From: Maridesulfovibrio salexigens DSM 2638
Lineage (GTDB): Bacteria > Desulfobacterota > Desulfovibrionia > Desulfovibrionales > Desulfovibrionaceae
Length of the DNA: 64,000 nt
Assembly (NCBI RefSeq): GCF_000023445.1
Contig: NC_012881.1
Location: forward strand, 439,501-503,500
Direction: 5' to 3'
In this document: positions 7,971 through 17,428 of the stretch, in pieces
Layout of the letters: every line of letters starts with the position of its first letter
Position numbering within the stretch: position 1 is the stretch's first letter
Translations under genes and position numbers: made by a program
Notes under the pieces: model-generated
The model's input: the letters and a program-made list of their open reading frames with translations, nothing else
What the model was told of the DNA's origin: nothing
The model's database searches: none

Positions 7971-9722
7971 CTAGATTTTAGAAGTAATGTCCGGGAAGAC
8001 CACGTAGAACATGAGGTAAGCCATGATCAGGGTCAGGCACAGGTTGAGGGACTGGCCGCATACGTAAAGGATGAGCGGCTTTCCGCCTTTGAAGTAGTGC
8101 TTGAGTTCACGGAAGTTGGTTGCCAGTCCGATTGCTGCAAAGGAGAGGCAGAAGAACCATCCACGGAAGATGCGGGAGAAGCCGCGCAGTACACCCTGGT
8201 CGATCATGGTGAATCCGGCGTCGGAACCGAGTGAGGTGTAGACGATGGAGAAGATCACGGATGCAGTCAGGAAGCCGAGCACGAATTTAGGGAAGCGGTG
8301 CCAGATTTCCATAGCGTGTACTTTCTGTCCTTCAACAGCTTCAACCTTGGTTGCCCAGTAGATTGCAATACCGAATGCGGTAACACCGATAAGCACGTTC
8401 TGGATCATTTTGATGGTCGCTGCCACGTAGAGAGCCTTTTCGGAAAGGAAGGCCCCGGCTGCTGCAACAGCACCGGTGGCGTCGATGGTACCACCCATCC
8501 ATGCTCCGCCAAGAATAAAGGGCATTCCGGTTCCCTTAATGATAGCGGGCATGACGATCATCATGATGGAAGTGAAGACAAGGGAAAGACCGATTGCGAG
8601 GGTAAGTTCCTCTTTCTTGGCCTTACATGCCGCAGCCGCTGCAATAGCTGCGGAGGTACCGCAAACGGACATGTCAGCGGAGATAACCATGTTCAGGGTT
8701 TTGGAAGGTACCTTGATAACTTTCTGACCGAAGATGAAGGTAGTGATCAGAACAACAGGGGTAACTACCCATGCTACGAAGATACCGGGAATGCCGATAG
8801 CGACAACCTTGTTGAACAGAACTTCCGCACCAAGCAGAACCAGACCGGTCTTGATGAAAAATTCAACCTGCAAGGCTTTCTTAGCCCAAGTAGGTGTTCC
8901 GATGGTGTTTGAGATAACCAGACCGATGGCAATAGCCCATGCAGCATAACCGATACCGTATTGCTTCATGGTTGCCTGACTGGCCATAAGGTAGGATGCG
9001 ATAGCAACAGCGAAGACCAGACCGAAACCTTTGAGGAAGGGCTTGGCGTCACCATCGATGAAACGCATACCTATTGCGAAGAACAATCCGAAACCGATCA
9101 TGAGCACAAAGAGAGACGGGATCAGGTTAAAAGGCTTGTTCTTGATTTTCTTTTTGGCAGAGCTTTCTTTAGCGCGCAGTTTCAACCAGGATTCAATGGA
9201 TGCAGAAGCAGCTGTGTTCAGGCTGGCATCTTTAAATCCGGCCTGTTCAGCTTTCAGCTGTGCTGCGAGAGCTGCTGTTTTCGCAGTGTCTGCTGCTGCT
9301 TTTGCTTTCAGGTATTTAGGCATGGCTGCTGCGTTCTTGGCATCAGCCTGTTCCTGAGTCTGGATAAAAGCGTCCAGCGGGTTGGTGGTCCATTTCTGAG
9401 GCTTATTCATGAACCCTTTGATAGCCTTACCAATGGGTGCATTCTTAGCTTTAATTTTTTCTTTTGCGGTCTGGGCCTCGTACCAGGCTACGGTCTTAAA
9501 GGGAGCACGGGCGGCTTCCTCGGTCATGATCGCATTTTGCTTGGCGAACATTTCTTCCATGCCCGCAGGCTTGTTGTTGAAGAAGATTATTGCGCCAACG
9601 GTCAGGATCAGGAATCCCAGCCAGATGGCCCAGTAATCTTCTTTTTTCCAGAGGTCGGACCAAGAGCTTTGAGCCTTGTCGACCACTACGTCGCTATTCT
9701 GTTTAGCTGCATTTTCTGCCAT
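7971..9722 (-). CDS. YeiH-family putative sulfate exporter with long N-terminal extension
   Basis: A 583-residue inner-membrane protein of the YeiH/UPF0324 (Cons_hypoth698) family, often labelled a sulfate exporter although the substrate is not firmly established. The C-terminal ~370 residues hold the multi-helix transporter core, including the glycine/alanine-rich [21 protein letters not shown] segment region. The N terminus adds one membrane helix (~residues 30-50) and ~130 mostly hydrophilic Ala/Lys-rich residues not found in the ~350-residue members. Start at 9722: GGAGGA lies 9 nt upstream, and the sigma-54 promoter at 9792-9807 would place the first nucleotide downstream of the more distal ATG at 9785. 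Confidence 0.88.
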   Translation of the reverse strand: MAENAAKQNSDVVVDKAQSSWSDLWKKEDYWAIWLGFLILTVGAIIFFNNKPAGMEEMFAKQNAIMTEEAARAPFKTVAWYEAQTAKEKIKAKNAPIGKAIKGFMNKPQKWTTNPLDAFIQTQEQADAKNAAAMPKYLKAKAAADTAKTAALAAQLKAEQAGFKDASLNTAASASIESWLKLRAKESSAKKKIKNKPFNLIPSLFVLMIGFGLFFAIGMRFIDGDAKPFLKGFGLVFAVAIASYLMASQATMKQYGIGYAAWAIAIGLVISNTIGTPTWAKKALQVEFFIKTGLVLLGAEVLFNKVVAIGIPGIFVAWVVTPVVLITTFIFGQKVIKVPSKTLNMVISADMSVCGTSAAIAAAAACKAKKEELTLAIGLSLVFTSIMMIVMPAIIKGTGMPFILGGAWMGGTIDATGAVAAAGAFLSEKALYVAATIKMIQNVLIGVTAFGIAIYWATKVEAVEGQKVHAMEIWHRFPKFVLGFLTASVIFSIVYTSLGSDAGFTMIDQGVLRGFSRIFRGWFFCLSFAAIGLATNFRELKHYFKGGKPLILYVCGQSLNLCLTLIMAYLMFYVVFPDITSKI

Positions 9723-9791
9723 TTCTAACATTCCTCCAAAAGTATTTTGCAAAACAGGCCTAGACCTGCGTGTGTCCGTAGGCATGCTTTA

Positions 9792-9807
9792 GGCAAAAGG
9801 CGGGCCA
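9792..9807 (-). promoter_or_regulatory. Sigma-54 promoter of yeiH
   Basis: Minus strand TGGCCC-GCCTT-TTGCC matches the -24/-12 consensus (TGGCAC-N5-TTGC) with exact GG/GC spacing. The predicted start near 9780 leaves a ~58-nt leader before the yeiH ATG. Confidence 0.75.
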
Positions 9808-9867
9808 GAATTTTACACTTCTTAAGTTGTTGAAAATAAAAGATTATTTCTTGAAGGGGTGATTACT

Positions 9868-9883
9868 TGGGCTTGCAGTTGCC
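9868..9883 (+). promoter_or_regulatory. Possible sigma-54 promoter of the T6SS operon
   Basis: TGGGCT-TGCAG-TTGCC keeps the invariant TGG and TTGC with correct spacing, ~170 bp upstream of tssA. The -24 half is imperfect. The 331-bp gap 9723-10053 holds this site, the divergent yeiH promoter and the inverted repeat at 9893-9912; I see nothing else in it. Confidence 0.42.
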
Positions 9884-9892
9884 TATTGTGGA

Positions 9893-9912
9893 CTGCAAAG
9901 CAAAGTTTGCAG
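9893..9912. promoter_or_regulatory. Inverted repeat near the predicted T6SS transcription start
   Basis: CTGCAAA-N6-TTTGCAG is a perfect 7-bp inverted repeat about 10 nt downstream of the possible -12 element. It could be an operator or a 5' mRNA hairpin. Confidence 0.4.
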
Positions 9913-10053
9913 TTGTTTTCTCCGCCGGGACTGATCTTTGTTTCCCGAAGCGGCCAAGTATGATACTGTTTATTTGGCCTCTAGTCTGTTTATGCCTGTT
10001 GCAGTCAGGATATCTATCTGATTTTCCAGCACGTATTCGAAAGCGGAGGAAGC

Positions 10054-11598
10054 ATGGAACTACTCGATCTGGGCAGGAAACCTGTAAGTGAAGCAAAACC
10101 GGCCGGTGCGGATGCCCGTTACGAACCGGAGTATGACCTTTTGCAGCAGGAAATCGACAAGCTTGCCAGCGCCACAGCGGGCGGTGCGGTGGACTGGAAG
10201 CGGGTGGTTAAGCTCGGCTCTGTCATCCTGAGCAGCAAATCCAAGGATCTGAAAGTAGCCTCATATCTGGCTGTAGCGCTTTTGCATCTCAAGGGTGTGG
10301 AAGGTCTTTCGGCAGGGGCGCAACTGCTGCTCGATTTGATTTCCAACTTTTGGGATACCCTTTATCCGGCTAAGAAACGCATGCGCGGAAGATTCGGAGC
10401 CATCAGCTGGTGGGACGAGAATGCCGAGAAATTTTTGAAAAATTATGACGGTGACGAGCTGCCCAAAGAAGTTGTCGATCTCTTGGATAAGAGGATTAAC
10501 GATCTTGATGCAGCCTTGGCGGAGAAGTCTGAGGACGCGCCTATTCTTCACGATCTGTCCAGTTATGTGCAACATCTTCCCGTGACCGCCCCAGTTGAAC
10601 CGGAACAGTCTGCTCCCGTTGCAGATGAGTCTCCAACGGTTTCAACTCCTTCAGCCCCTGTCGCCTCCGCTGATCCTGTTGTGGTAAATGCGGGTAATAT
10701 CTCTTCTCCTGAAGAATGCTCTGCCGTACTCAAAAGCGGGCTTTCTGTCCTCGCTCCTGTTTCTGAATATTTCCTTGCAAATGATCTGGCTGCAGCCGAG
10801 GGCTACAGGCTGCGGCGCATGATCGCGTGGACGTCCATTTCCGCTCTTCCTCCGGCGGAAAATGGACGGACCATGATCCCTGCACCGGACGGTCCGGTTA
10901 AAGATTCCATTGCCAGTCAGCTTAAGTCTGCTGATTTTGCCGGGGCCTTGCGCGAAGCCGAATCCCGTATCGGTGAGTATCTGTTCTGGCTGGACCTAAG
11001 CCGCATGTCTGCTGAAGCCCTTAAAGGACTGGGTGAAAATCACGCCGCAGCGATTGCTGCTCTTGAACTGGAGACACAGTTTTACGTGCAGCGCTTGCCT
11101 GCTTTGGCTTCTTTGAGTTTTGCCGACGGCACTCCTTTTGCCGATCCCAAGACCCGCTCATGGTTGCAGTCCCTTGGTAGTTCAGGGGCAGTCGATTCCG
11201 GTGCTGAGAGCGATGAAGTGTCTGAAATAATGGTTAAAGCCAATCATCTTGCTGCGGATAAAAAATTATTCGAGGCAGTTTCCCTAATTTGTGATAGGAT
11301 CAATACATCTCCCTCCCTGCGCGCTGCTTTTCGGCTGCGTTCCGGTTTGACCGGACTTCTTACTGCGGAAGGGCAGGCAGGAGTGGCTCATGTGCACGCA
11401 ATTGAGTTGCTTGAACAAATTGACAGTTCCGGGCTTGCTGAATGGGAGCCGGAACTGGCTTTAACCGGATTGCGGGCAGCCTATGAAGCGGTAGTCGCGG
11501 AGGGCGGGCCGGATTCAGCAGTAAAAAGTATTGAGATTCTACAGCGTATCAGCAGGCTCAGCCCTGTTGAAGCGTTGAAGTTAAACGGTGTTAATTAA
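10054..11598 (+). CDS. tssA: T6SS assembly cap protein TssA
   Basis: A 514-residue protein with an N-terminal ImpA_N domain (~residues 15-130) followed by a Pro/Ala-rich linker (~170-205) and a helical VasJ-like C-terminal half. TssA primes baseplate and sheath polymerisation and stays at the distal end of the tail. GGAGGA precedes the ATG. It is the first gene of the operon, 45 bp before tssB. Confidence 0.9.
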   Translation: MELLDLGRKPVSEAKPAGADARYEPEYDLLQQEIDKLASATAGGAVDWKRVVKLGSVILSSKSKDLKVASYLAVALLHLKGVEGLSAGAQLLLDLISNFWDTLYPAKKRMRGRFGAISWWDENAEKFLKNYDGDELPKEVVDLLDKRINDLDAALAEKSEDAPILHDLSSYVQHLPVTAPVEPEQSAPVADESPTVSTPSAPVASADPVVVNAGNISSPEECSAVLKSGLSVLAPVSEYFLANDLAAAEGYRLRRMIAWTSISALPPAENGRTMIPAPDGPVKDSIASQLKSADFAGALREAESRIGEYLFWLDLSRMSAEALKGLGENHAAAIAALELETQFYVQRLPALASLSFADGTPFADPKTRSWLQSLGSSGAVDSGAESDEVSEIMVKANHLAADKKLFEAVSLICDRINTSPSLRAAFRLRSGLTGLLTAEGQAGVAHVHAIELLEQIDSSGLAEWEPELALTGLRAAYEAVVAEGGPDSAVKSIEILQRISRLSPVEALKLNGVN

Positions 11599-11643
11599 AC
11601 AGTTTGGACTGTTCCCAGAAACTTTTCAGCGGAGGGCTTAAAT

Positions 11644-12126
11644 ATGGCTAAAGAAGGTTCCGTAGCTCCAAAAGAGCGGGTCAATATTGTTTACAAGCCT
11701 GATACCGGAGATGCCAAGGAAGAGGTCGAGCTTCCTCTCAAACTGCTGGTGGTCGGCGATTTTACCCAGAAAGACGATGACCGCATGGTCGAGGATCGTG
11801 ATCCGGTAAACATCGACAAGGATAATTTCAACGAAGTTCTCAAGGCTCAGGATCTTGAACTGAACATGGGCGTTGAGGACAAGCTTAGCGGTGATTCTGA
11901 TGCTCAGATGGCGGTCAAGCTCAAGTTTGAAAGTCTCAAGGACTTTGATCCGGACCGGATCATCAGTCAGGTTCCTGAATTGCAAAAGCTCATGGAACTC
12001 CGCGAAGCCTTGAAAGCACTGAAGAGTCCGCTCTCCAATGTACCGGAATTCAGGAAAAAGGTTCAGGAATTGGTCAAGGATGACGGCGCACGCGAAAAGC
12101 TGCTTAAAGAACTTGGAATCGAGTAA
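11644..12126 (+). CDS. tssB: T6SS contractile sheath small subunit TssB
   Basis: A 160-residue protein of usual TssB/VipA length. Typical segments are the N-terminal basic stretch with RVNIVYKP, then LKLLVVGDF, the PVNIDKDNF block, and a C-terminal helix. It forms the cytoplasmic contractile sheath with TssC, whose gene begins 12 bp later. The strong GGAGGG site fits high expression. A diverged copy of this domain reappears fused to a TssC-like domain at 29587-31041. Confidence 0.96.
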   Translation: MAKEGSVAPKERVNIVYKPDTGDAKEEVELPLKLLVVGDFTQKDDDRMVEDRDPVNIDKDNFNEVLKAQDLELNMGVEDKLSGDSDAQMAVKLKFESLKDFDPDRIISQVPELQKLMELREALKALKSPLSNVPEFRKKVQELVKDDGAREKLLKELGIE

Positions 12127-12138
12127 GGGAGATTATCC

Positions 12139-13620
12139 ATGGCAGAAGAAAAACTTGAACAACAGCAGGCTGAGCAATCAACAGCCGAAGTTTCGCTTCT
12201 TGATGACATCGTGGAGGCTACCAAGCTCAAGCCCGAAGACGAAGCTTATTCCGTAACCAAAGCGGGCTTGCAGGCTTTTCTTGAAGAAATGGTCAAACCT
12301 GAGCGCGCGGGAGCCAAAGTTTCCGGCAATCTCGTTGACGACATGCTGGCCCAGATTGATGAAAAACTTTCTGCGCAGATGGACAGCATCATTCACAACA
12401 AGGAATTCCAGAAAATGGAATCCTCATGGCGGTCGCTCAAGTTTCTGATAGACCGCACGGATTTCCGGGAAAACGTACGTATCCAGATGATGAATGTCTC
12501 TAAGGAAGACTTGCTGGACGATTTTGATGATGCCCCGGAAATCACCAAATCCGGTCTCTACAAACAAGCCTATACCGCAGAATACGGTCAGTTCGGTGGT
12601 CAGCCCTTCGGAGCCATTATCGGTAACTATGATTTCGGGCCCGGACCGCAGGATATGAAACTGCTGCAATACACAGCGTCAGTTTCAGCCATGTCCCACG
12701 CGCCATTTATTGCCGCAGCGGGACCGGAATTTTTCGGCATTGAAAAATGGAGCGAACTGCCCAATCTCAAGGATCTTAAATCCATTTTTGAGATGCCGCA
12801 GTATGCGAAGTGGAATTCATTCCGTGAATCTGACGATTCTCGCAATGTCGGGCTGACCCTGCCTAAATTCCTGCTTCGTCTTCCTTACGGTCCGGAAACC
12901 CTTCCGGCCAAGAGCTTCAATTATCAGGAAACCGTCTCGGATGGCGATGATGATTTCTGCTGGGGCAATACTGCGTTCGCATTTGCTTCCAAGCTGACAG
13001 ATTCATTCGCCAAGTACCGCTGGTGCGCAAACATCATCGGTCCGCAGGGCGGCGGGGCTGTGGAAGACCTGCCCCTCTATCAGTATGAGGCCATGGGAGC
13101 AGTTCAGACCAAGATTCCCACACAGGTGCTTCTCTCAGAGCGCAGGGAATTCGAACTTGCCGAGGAAGGTTTCATCGGTCTGACCATGCGTAAGGGCAGC
13201 GATAACGCGGCTTTCTTCTCAGCCAACTCCTGCCAGAAGCCTAAGTTCTTCGGCACCAGCAAGGAAGGCAAGGAAGCGGAGCTCAACTACAAGCTCTCCA
13301 CCCAGTTGCCTTATATGATGATCATGGACCGTCTGGCTCACTACATTAAAGTTATCCAGCGTGAGAATATCGGCACATGGAAGGAACGTGGCGATCTTGA
13401 GCGCGAACTCAATACGTGGATTTCCCAGTATGTCACCGAGATGGACAATCCTGCTCCAAGTGTGCGCAGCCGCCGTCCTTTACGTATGGCCAAGATTGAG
13501 GTCAGCGATGTGGAAGGCGATCCCGGCTGGTATCAGGTTTCCCTGAAGGCCCGCCCGCACTTCAAGTACATGGGTGCATCCTTCACCCTTTCATTGGTGG
13601 GCAAGCTGGAGAAGGAATAG
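12139..13620 (+). CDS. tssC: T6SS contractile sheath large subunit TssC
   Basis: A 493-residue TssC/VipB protein of full length. Family marks include FQKMESSWRSLKFL, the GAIIGNYDF segment, the RLPYG motif, and the C-terminal ARPHFKYMG segment. It assembles with TssB into the sheath that contracts around the Hcp tube and is later disassembled by ClpV (TssH). GGGAG precedes the ATG. Confidence 0.97.
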   Translation: MAEEKLEQQQAEQSTAEVSLLDDIVEATKLKPEDEAYSVTKAGLQAFLEEMVKPERAGAKVSGNLVDDMLAQIDEKLSAQMDSIIHNKEFQKMESSWRSLKFLIDRTDFRENVRIQMMNVSKEDLLDDFDDAPEITKSGLYKQAYTAEYGQFGGQPFGAIIGNYDFGPGPQDMKLLQYTASVSAMSHAPFIAAAGPEFFGIEKWSELPNLKDLKSIFEMPQYAKWNSFRESDDSRNVGLTLPKFLLRLPYGPETLPAKSFNYQETVSDGDDDFCWGNTAFAFASKLTDSFAKYRWCANIIGPQGGGAVEDLPLYQYEAMGAVQTKIPTQVLLSERREFELAEEGFIGLTMRKGSDNAAFFSANSCQKPKFFGTSKEGKEAELNYKLSTQLPYMMIMDRLAHYIKVIQRENIGTWKERGDLERELNTWISQYVTEMDNPAPSVRSRRPLRMAKIEVSDVEGDPGWYQVSLKARPHFKYMGASFTLSLVGKLEKE

Positions 13621-13705
13621 TTAGTCGAAAGAGTCCGGCTGTTGTTTTCGTACGGCAGCCGCTGCATTGGGCAACCTTTAATCATGAATTTTGAGGAGAA
13701 AGGTT

Positions 13706-14188
13706 ATGGCACTTACTTCGTATATGAAAGTAACAGGAAAGACTCAGGGACAGATCAAGGGTGATTGCACCCAGACCGGCGATAAAAAAGATACCATGCT
13801 TATCTATGCGCTGGATCACAATGTGGAAATCCCCAAAGATACCCATACCGGACTGCCCACCGGACAGCGTATCCATAAGCCGTTCACTGTGACCAAACAC
13901 GTGGACAACGGTTCTCCGAAACTCGCTCAGGCCTGCTGTAAGGGTGAGCAGCTTACCGTTGAAATTGATCATTATCATATCGATCCCACCGGAATCGAAA
14001 AGAAATATTACACCATCAAGATGGAAGAGGCGATTATCGTCAATCTGCACAGCTACAAGCCTGTTACCTTCCTGCCCGACAACAAAGGTTACCATGACAT
14101 GGAAGATGTCAGCTTTACCTATTCCAAGATTACTTGGACCTACGCTGACGGCAATATCGAATACACTGACGATTGGAAGTCCAGCTAA
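13706..14188 (+). CDS. hcp: T6SS inner tube protein Hcp (TssD)
   Basis: A 160-residue Hcp, which stacks as hexameric rings to form the inner tube inside the sheath and is secreted. The start is set at the ATG of MALTSYMKV, with GAGGAG 7 nt upstream; an upstream in-frame TTG at 13691 would overlap the ribosome site and is rejected. Typical features are the N-terminal beta strand with GQIKG and the KPFTVTKHVD segment. The 85-bp gap before it and 51-bp gap after it leave room for extra expression signals, as is usual for hcp. Confidence 0.95.
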   Translation: MALTSYMKVTGKTQGQIKGDCTQTGDKKDTMLIYALDHNVEIPKDTHTGLPTGQRIHKPFTVTKHVDNGSPKLAQACCKGEQLTVEIDHYHIDPTGIEKKYYTIKMEEAIIVNLHSYKPVTFLPDNKGYHDMEDVSFTYSKITWTYADGNIEYTDDWKSS

Positions 14189-14239
14189 AAATGATATTCA
14201 GGACAGGGGAGCCCCCTGTCCTGAATAAAGGAGAAAATC

Positions 14240-14659
14240 TTGACCACTCAGCGACTTCTTGAACGTATCCGTTTTATGGAAGAGGACCCGGATTGGCGCG
14301 ATTCTGCCGATCCGAGTCAGGTGGTCAAGTCTGTGCTCGATTATTTGCGTATGATCCTGAACACCCGTCAGGGTAATGCCCAGATCGCGCCGGATTTCGG
14401 GGTACCGGATTTTACTTCAATGATTGGGGCCACAGGGCTGGATGCAGTGCGGTCTATTGAAGAATCCATGACCGAGGTTGTTCTCAAGTATGAACCCCGT
14501 CTGGCAAACGTACACATCGAATTCGTTCCCATGGAGGATAACCCGCTGGCTCTGCATTTCAAGTTGCAAGCAAAGCTGGCACTCGAAGGCCAGGATATGC
14601 CCGTAGTGTTCGAGACGGTACTTGATCCGGACGGCCAGATTTCAGTGAAAGATAACTAA
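14240..14659 (+). CDS. tssE: T6SS baseplate protein TssE (gp25-like)
   Basis: A 139-residue gp25/lysozyme-fold baseplate wedge protein. The family EPRL motif is present as YEPRLANVHIEF, which joins sheath and baseplate. Translation appears to start at TTG (14240), with AAAGGAG 6-8 nt upstream; no nearer ATG would keep the N-terminal helix. Confidence 0.93.
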   Translation: MTTQRLLERIRFMEEDPDWRDSADPSQVVKSVLDYLRMILNTRQGNAQIAPDFGVPDFTSMIGATGLDAVRSIEESMTEVVLKYEPRLANVHIEFVPMEDNPLALHFKLQAKLALEGQDMPVVFETVLDPDGQISVKDN

Positions 14660-14693
14660 CGCCTTAAATAGGGCTGCCGGAGGCATATCATTC

Positions 14694-16424
14694 ATGATAG
14701 AAAAGTATTATCAGAGGGAACTGAGCCACTTGCGCGAACTGGCGGTGGAATTTTCCAAGACCCACCCCGCGCTGGCTCCCATGCTGACCGGATCAGGAGC
14801 TGATCCAGACGTGGAACGGCTTCTGGAAGGTTCGGCTTTTTTGTCCGGCATGATCAACCAGAAGCTGGATGATGAATTTCCTGAGATAGTACACGGTCTG
14901 GTGCAGTTGGTTTTCCCGCATTACTTACGCCCCATCCCTTCAACCACCATAGTAAAATTTACTCCTAAACCTAGCCTGATGGAAAGCATCCGCGTTCCGG
15001 CAGGAGCGCAGATCGGATCAATCCCGGTCAGCGGAACATCATGCATATTTTCAACAACCTATGATGTTGATTTACATCCTCTTTCCATCACTGATGTGGA
15101 GCTGGTCAAAAGCGCAGGTACCTCCGGTTCTCTGATTATCAATCTGGAATTGAGCGGTCTTCCACTGGAAGAGTGGGATAATTCCAGCTTGCGCTTCCAC
15201 CTGACAGGAGACTCAGCTTCAGCCTCAATGCGCTATAAGTTTTTGTTCAATTATATCCGTGAGATTCAGATCAGCGGTGAAGACGGAAGCTTGTGCGTAC
15301 TTGGGAAGAGCAATTTCAAGGCAGTCGGCTTTGAGGATGACGAAGCACTGTTGCCTTATCCTTCGCAATCCTTTCCGGGTTACAGGATTTTACAGGAATA
15401 TTTTATCCTGCCGGAAAAGTTTCTTTTTTTCGAGATTACAGGACTGGACAACTGGCGTAACCGGGGCAGCAACGGAAAATTCAAGATAGTTCTGGAGCTG
15501 GAAAAGGTTCCGCAGACCTTTGACCGCTTCACTAAAGACGATCTTTGCTTGTTTGCAACCCCGGCAATCAATTTGTTCAAGCGTGATGCCGAGCCGGTGA
15601 TTCTGGATCATAAGCGCCCGGAATATCAGGTTCGTCCTTCTGGAGATTCCGGTGGTGATTATCAGGTCTACTCCGTGGATAACGTGGTCGGTTATGTTCA
15701 GGGTACTGTAGAGGAAAAGCCGTACAAACCATTTCATATGTTCAATCCGCAGGCCGGGGAAATGCCTGTCTATACAGTGCACCACCGCCGTTCTCCGGTA
15801 CGGGATAAAACGGATATTTTTGTTTCCGTGGCTTATCCGGCGCAGGGGGAGGAACCTGTTACCGAAACCCTGTCCATGGCCTTGACCTGCACCAACGGAA
15901 CCTTGCCGGAAAAGCTGCGTTACGGGGATATCAACAAACCAACCGGAACTTCACCGGAGCTGGCTTCATTTGAAAATATCCGCCAACCCACTTCCCCTGT
16001 ACAGCCTCCGCTGGGACGGAACCTGCTCTGGCGACTGCTTTCTCATCTTTACCTCAATTATCTTTCTGTTGCGGATATGGAAAGCCTGCGGGCCATGGTC
16101 AAACTTTATATTTTTACTGATACCCGCGACCGCAGTTCGGTGGTCGCCAATACCAAACGAGTTGAGGCCATTTCCGGCATGGAGGTCAGTGAGGGAGACC
16201 GTCTGGTACGCGGACTGGTCATGCGCGGCCGGGAGATCAAGATGTCGCTCAGCTGTGACGGATTTGCCAACAGCGGCGATCTCTATCTGTTCAGTTCGGT
16301 GATGAACCGCTTTTTTTCCGGCTATGCCTCGGTCAATTGTTTCACCCGTCTGACTGTTGAGGACACCTTAAACAAGGAGATCTACAAGTGGACTGCGATG
16401 ATCGGAAACCGTCCTCTTCTGTAA
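14694..16424 (+). CDS. tssF: T6SS baseplate protein TssF
   Basis: A 576-residue VasA/ImpG-family baseplate wedge subunit. The N terminus MIEKYYQRELSHLRELA and the region around DPDVERLLEGSAFLSG are family hallmarks. It forms the wedge heterotrimer (TssF2-TssG) with the next gene. The start has CCGGAGG 11 nt upstream. Its last 37 bp overlap tssG. Confidence 0.96.
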   Translation: MIEKYYQRELSHLRELAVEFSKTHPALAPMLTGSGADPDVERLLEGSAFLSGMINQKLDDEFPEIVHGLVQLVFPHYLRPIPSTTIVKFTPKPSLMESIRVPAGAQIGSIPVSGTSCIFSTTYDVDLHPLSITDVELVKSAGTSGSLIINLELSGLPLEEWDNSSLRFHLTGDSASASMRYKFLFNYIREIQISGEDGSLCVLGKSNFKAVGFEDDEALLPYPSQSFPGYRILQEYFILPEKFLFFEITGLDNWRNRGSNGKFKIVLELEKVPQTFDRFTKDDLCLFATPAINLFKRDAEPVILDHKRPEYQVRPSGDSGGDYQVYSVDNVVGYVQGTVEEKPYKPFHMFNPQAGEMPVYTVHHRRSPVRDKTDIFVSVAYPAQGEEPVTETLSMALTCTNGTLPEKLRYGDINKPTGTSPELASFENIRQPTSPVQPPLGRNLLWRLLSHLYLNYLSVADMESLRAMVKLYIFTDTRDRSSVVANTKRVEAISGMEVSEGDRLVRGLVMRGREIKMSLSCDGFANSGDLYLFSSVMNRFFSGYASVNCFTRLTVEDTLNKEIYKWTAMIGNRPLL

Positions 16425-17428
16425 CCGGAAACCTGTTTAATACACCGACCGGGTATTCCTTTTTTCAGGCCATCCGTCTGCTGCGGCTGCATTCGCATCA
16501 TTGCACGGGTAAGGAGCTTGAAGAATTTTTCCGTGATCACCTGCGGGTGCGTCCGCAGCTTTCACTCGGCTTTCCGGCAACCGATCTGACCGACATTGAG
16601 CAGGAAGAAGGTGAAGATGGCGATCTTTACCATCTGGAAGCGACCTTTCTGGGGCTTTATGGAGCTTCCTCGCCGCTGCCTGTTTTTTATACAGAGGAAT
16701 TGCTGTCCGAGGCTTCGGAAGACAAGTCCGTTACCCGCGATTTCCTGAATATTGTAAACAACAACGCGTATATACAGTTTTTCCGTGCTTGGAGCCGTTC
16801 AAGGCTGATGATTAAGGCTGTGGATGAGCAAGACCATTCATGGCTGGAGCGTTTGGACAGTCTGCTTGGTTACGGACACTATAAGGCATTTTCCCATGTT
16901 CCGCCCGAGTGTCGCCGTTATCGCCACATCGGACTCTTAACCCAGTACCCGAGAAGTGCTCTGGGCCTTGAAACCCTGCTTAAGGATTCTTTGCAGCATG
17001 CAAAAATCCATGTGGAGCAATGCGTGTTGCGTAAAGTTAAGATTCCAGAAGACCAGCGTTTTTGCCTTGGAGAAAGTTCCAACACGCTTGGTGAACGATC
17101 TTGGGTCGGAGAGGAACTGGAAGACCGTAACAGCAAGTTCGCGGTACATTTGCAGGGGCTTGATTCAGCCCGTTATCACAGGCTGCTGCCCGGTGCTGAG
17201 GGCGGGGATAAATTGGATAATCTGGTGCGTGGCTATCTGGTGGAGCCGTTCAAGTATGATCTGGTTCTTGAAATGAAACCCGGCGAGGCAAACACGGCTG
17301 TCCTAGGCGGAGATAAGTGGTCTGGTCTTGGCTGCGATACCTGGGTTTTTGCCGGGGATCATCTAGAATATGCAAAAGCGTCTTTTCCCAATAAAGGCGG
17401 ACACATCCATGAGAGGTATGAAGCATGA
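16388..17428 (+). CDS. tssG: T6SS baseplate protein TssG
   Basis: A 346-residue VasB/ImpH-family baseplate subunit. The early SFFQAIRLLRLH and the middle segment LEATFLGLYGASSPLP are typical. It starts at GTG (16388) inside the end of tssF, with AAGGAG 8 nt upstream, which indicates tight translational coupling for fixed stoichiometry. Its stop overlaps the tssH start (ATGA). Confidence 0.95.
   Translation: MDCDDRKPSSSVTGNLFNTPTGYSFFQAIRLLRLHSHHCTGKELEEFFRDHLRVRPQLSLGFPATDLTDIEQEEGEDGDLYHLEATFLGLYGASSPLPVFYTEELLSEASEDKSVTRDFLNIVNNNAYIQFFRAWSRSRLMIKAVDEQDHSWLERLDSLLGYGHYKAFSHVPPECRRYRHIGLLTQYPRSALGLETLLKDSLQHAKIHVEQCVLRKVKIPEDQRFCLGESSNTLGERSWVGEELEDRNSKFAVHLQGLDSARYHRLLPGAEGGDKLDNLVRGYLVEPFKYDLVLEMKPGEANTAVLGGDKWSGLGCDTWVFAGDHLEYAKASFPNKGGHIHERYEA

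Noticed and set aside
8298-9728. Several plus-strand ORFs opposite yeiH
   Set aside because: All are antisense shadows of the transporter with Cys/Gly/His-rich composition and no start signals.
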